A DNA stretch of 6,796 nt from Chitinophagaceae bacterium (GTDB lineage: Bacteria > Bacteroidota > Bacteroidia > Chitinophagales > Chitinophagaceae): assembly GCA_947442905.1 (NCBI GenBank), contig CANEWV010000092.1:1-6796 (forward strand), in the 5' to 3' direction. Both the position numbers and the translations under genes were made by a program. Below are positions 6,026 through 6,796 of this stretch, piece by piece (the stretch's first letter is position 1; every line of letters starts with the position of its first letter). The notes under the pieces were generated by a model, which saw only the letters and a program-made list of their open reading frames with translations, was not told the DNA's origin and made no database searches.

Positions 6026-6796
6026 ATGATGGCAAAAGTAATTGACACCCACATGCATAGTTGGGACTTACAAAAAGTTAGGTATAGTTGGCTGGATGGC
6101 GATACGTCTATACTAGCGAAAAATTATTATCCATCGGATATTGAAGCGCAGTTGTCTTCGGCAAATGTTAGTGCAGCTATCATGGTGCAAGCGGCAAATA
6201 GTATAGAAGATACTGCCTTTATGTTTGATTGTGCCGAGCAGTATCCTTGGATTATTGGGGTAGTAGGTTGGGTAGATTTGTTAAATCCTGAAACTGCTAA
6301 AAAGCAATTAGAATCGCATCTTCAAAATAAATATTTTAAAGGGATTAGACATTTAATTCATGACGAGCCGGACAGTAGCTGGCTACTGCAACCAAATGTT
6401 ATTAAAAGTTTAGAGATACTTGCCAATCATGGACTTCCTTTTGACGTGGTGGGTGTAAAAACCGAGCACATTAAGGCGGCCATACAGGTAGCCAAACAAA
6501 TACCTCATTTAAAAATGGTATTTGATCACTTAAATCATCCGCCCATTGCTACTAATGAGCAGTTTGGTGCTTGGGGAGACGCAATAGCCGAAGCCGCTGC
6601 TATGCCTAATTTTTATGCTAAAATTTCGGGGCTTGGCACTTGTTGTGCAAATTTTAATGATTGGTCTGCTACTACCATCGAGCCTTATGTGGCCTATGTT
6701 TTAGAGCATTTTGGCGTAGATAAATGTATGATAGGCGGAGACTGGCCTGTGTCTTTACTCGCAGGCGATTATGTAACAACGCATCATCAGTATCAA
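6026..6796 (+). CDS. Amidohydrolase-2 / L-fuconolactonase-type lactone hydrolase (COG3618), 3' end cut off
   Basis: The frame is open from ATG at 6026 to the right edge, giving 257 residues; the family is usually about 270-290 residues, so only a short C-terminal piece should be missing. It is a cytoplasmic TIM-barrel, probably metal-dependent hydrolase of the amidohydrolase superfamily. DTHMHSW (7-13) holds the HxH motif (His9, His11); KGIRHLIHDEPD (105-116) and FDHLNHP (166-172, His168) are typical of fuconolactonase-like proteins; IGGDWPV (236-242) supplies the C-terminal catalytic Asp239. Characterised relatives open L-fucono-1,5-lactone, L-rhamnonolactone or similar sugar lactones, but also 4-sulfomuconolactone and 2-pyrone-4,6-dicarboxylate, so the exact substrate is unproven. 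Two adjacent ATGs (6026 and 6029) both fit; the first leaves a 2-bp gap after the GH20 stop and the second 5 bp. Either way the gene is tightly linked to GH20 and PhyH, which supports sugar-acid or lactone catabolism downstream of glycan release. Confidence 0.85.
   Translation, partial: MMAKVIDTHMHSWDLQKVRYSWLDGDTSILAKNYYPSDIEAQLSSANVSAAIMVQAANSIEDTAFMFDCAEQYPWIIGVVGWVDLLNPETAKKQLESHLQNKYFKGIRHLIHDEPDSSWLLQPNVIKSLEILANHGLPFDVVGVKTEHIKAAIQVAKQIPHLKMVFDHLNHPPIATNEQFGAWGDAIAEAAAMPNFYAKISGLGTCCANFNDWSATTIEPYVAYVLEHFGVDKCMIGGDWPVSLLAGDYVTTHHQYQ

Overview
The window is about 6.8 kb of gene-dense, AT-leaning DNA that looks like a member of the Bacteroidota, probably a Chitinophagaceae/Sphingobacteriia-type organism. 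This is inferred from three things: a DUF5703-type glycosidase, a large secreted beta-helix enzyme and a GH20 enzyme packed into one sugar-degradation locus; start codons without a clear Shine-Dalgarno sequence; and very short or overlapping gene junctions. No 16S rRNA or other taxonomic marker is present, so genus-level placement is not possible.

There are two divergent transcription units around a 71-bp gap (2910-2980). The leftward unit encodes a secreted 739-residue right-handed beta-helix protein resembling GH141 enzymes. After a 6-bp gap it is followed by the N-terminal 227 residues of a secreted DUF5703 (GH95-like) glycosidase that runs off the left edge. The rightward unit encodes a 276-residue phytanoyl-CoA dioxygenase (PhyH)-type Fe(II)/2-oxoglutarate oxygenase. 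Its last 14 bp overlap the start of a secreted 741-residue GH20 beta-N-acetylhexosaminidase with a C-terminal F5/8-type (CBM32-like) domain. Two bp after that comes a cytoplasmic amidohydrolase of the L-fuconolactonase type (COG3618), cut by the right edge after 257 residues. Essentially all of the DNA is coding. There are no RNA genes, insertion sequences, CRISPR arrays or long gene-free stretches.

Together the genes read as a small glycan-catabolism locus. Three exported enzymes (GH141-like, GH95-like, GH20) would release sugars in the periplasm or at the surface. Two proteins without signal peptides (PhyH oxygenase, fuconolactonase-like hydrolase) would act on sugar-derived small molecules in the cytoplasm. 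GH95, GH141 and fuconolactonase families all have links to L-fucose, so a fucosylated, HexNAc-containing glycan is a reasonable but unproven target. No SusC/SusD pair, regulator or transporter lies in the window.

The most unusual sequence-level signal is a perfect 15-bp inverted repeat with a 3-base loop (577-609). It lies inside the DUF5703 gene, exactly across the predicted signal-peptide cleavage site. The most interesting functional question is the PhyH oxygenase, which is translationally linked to a hexosaminidase and whose substrate is unknown.
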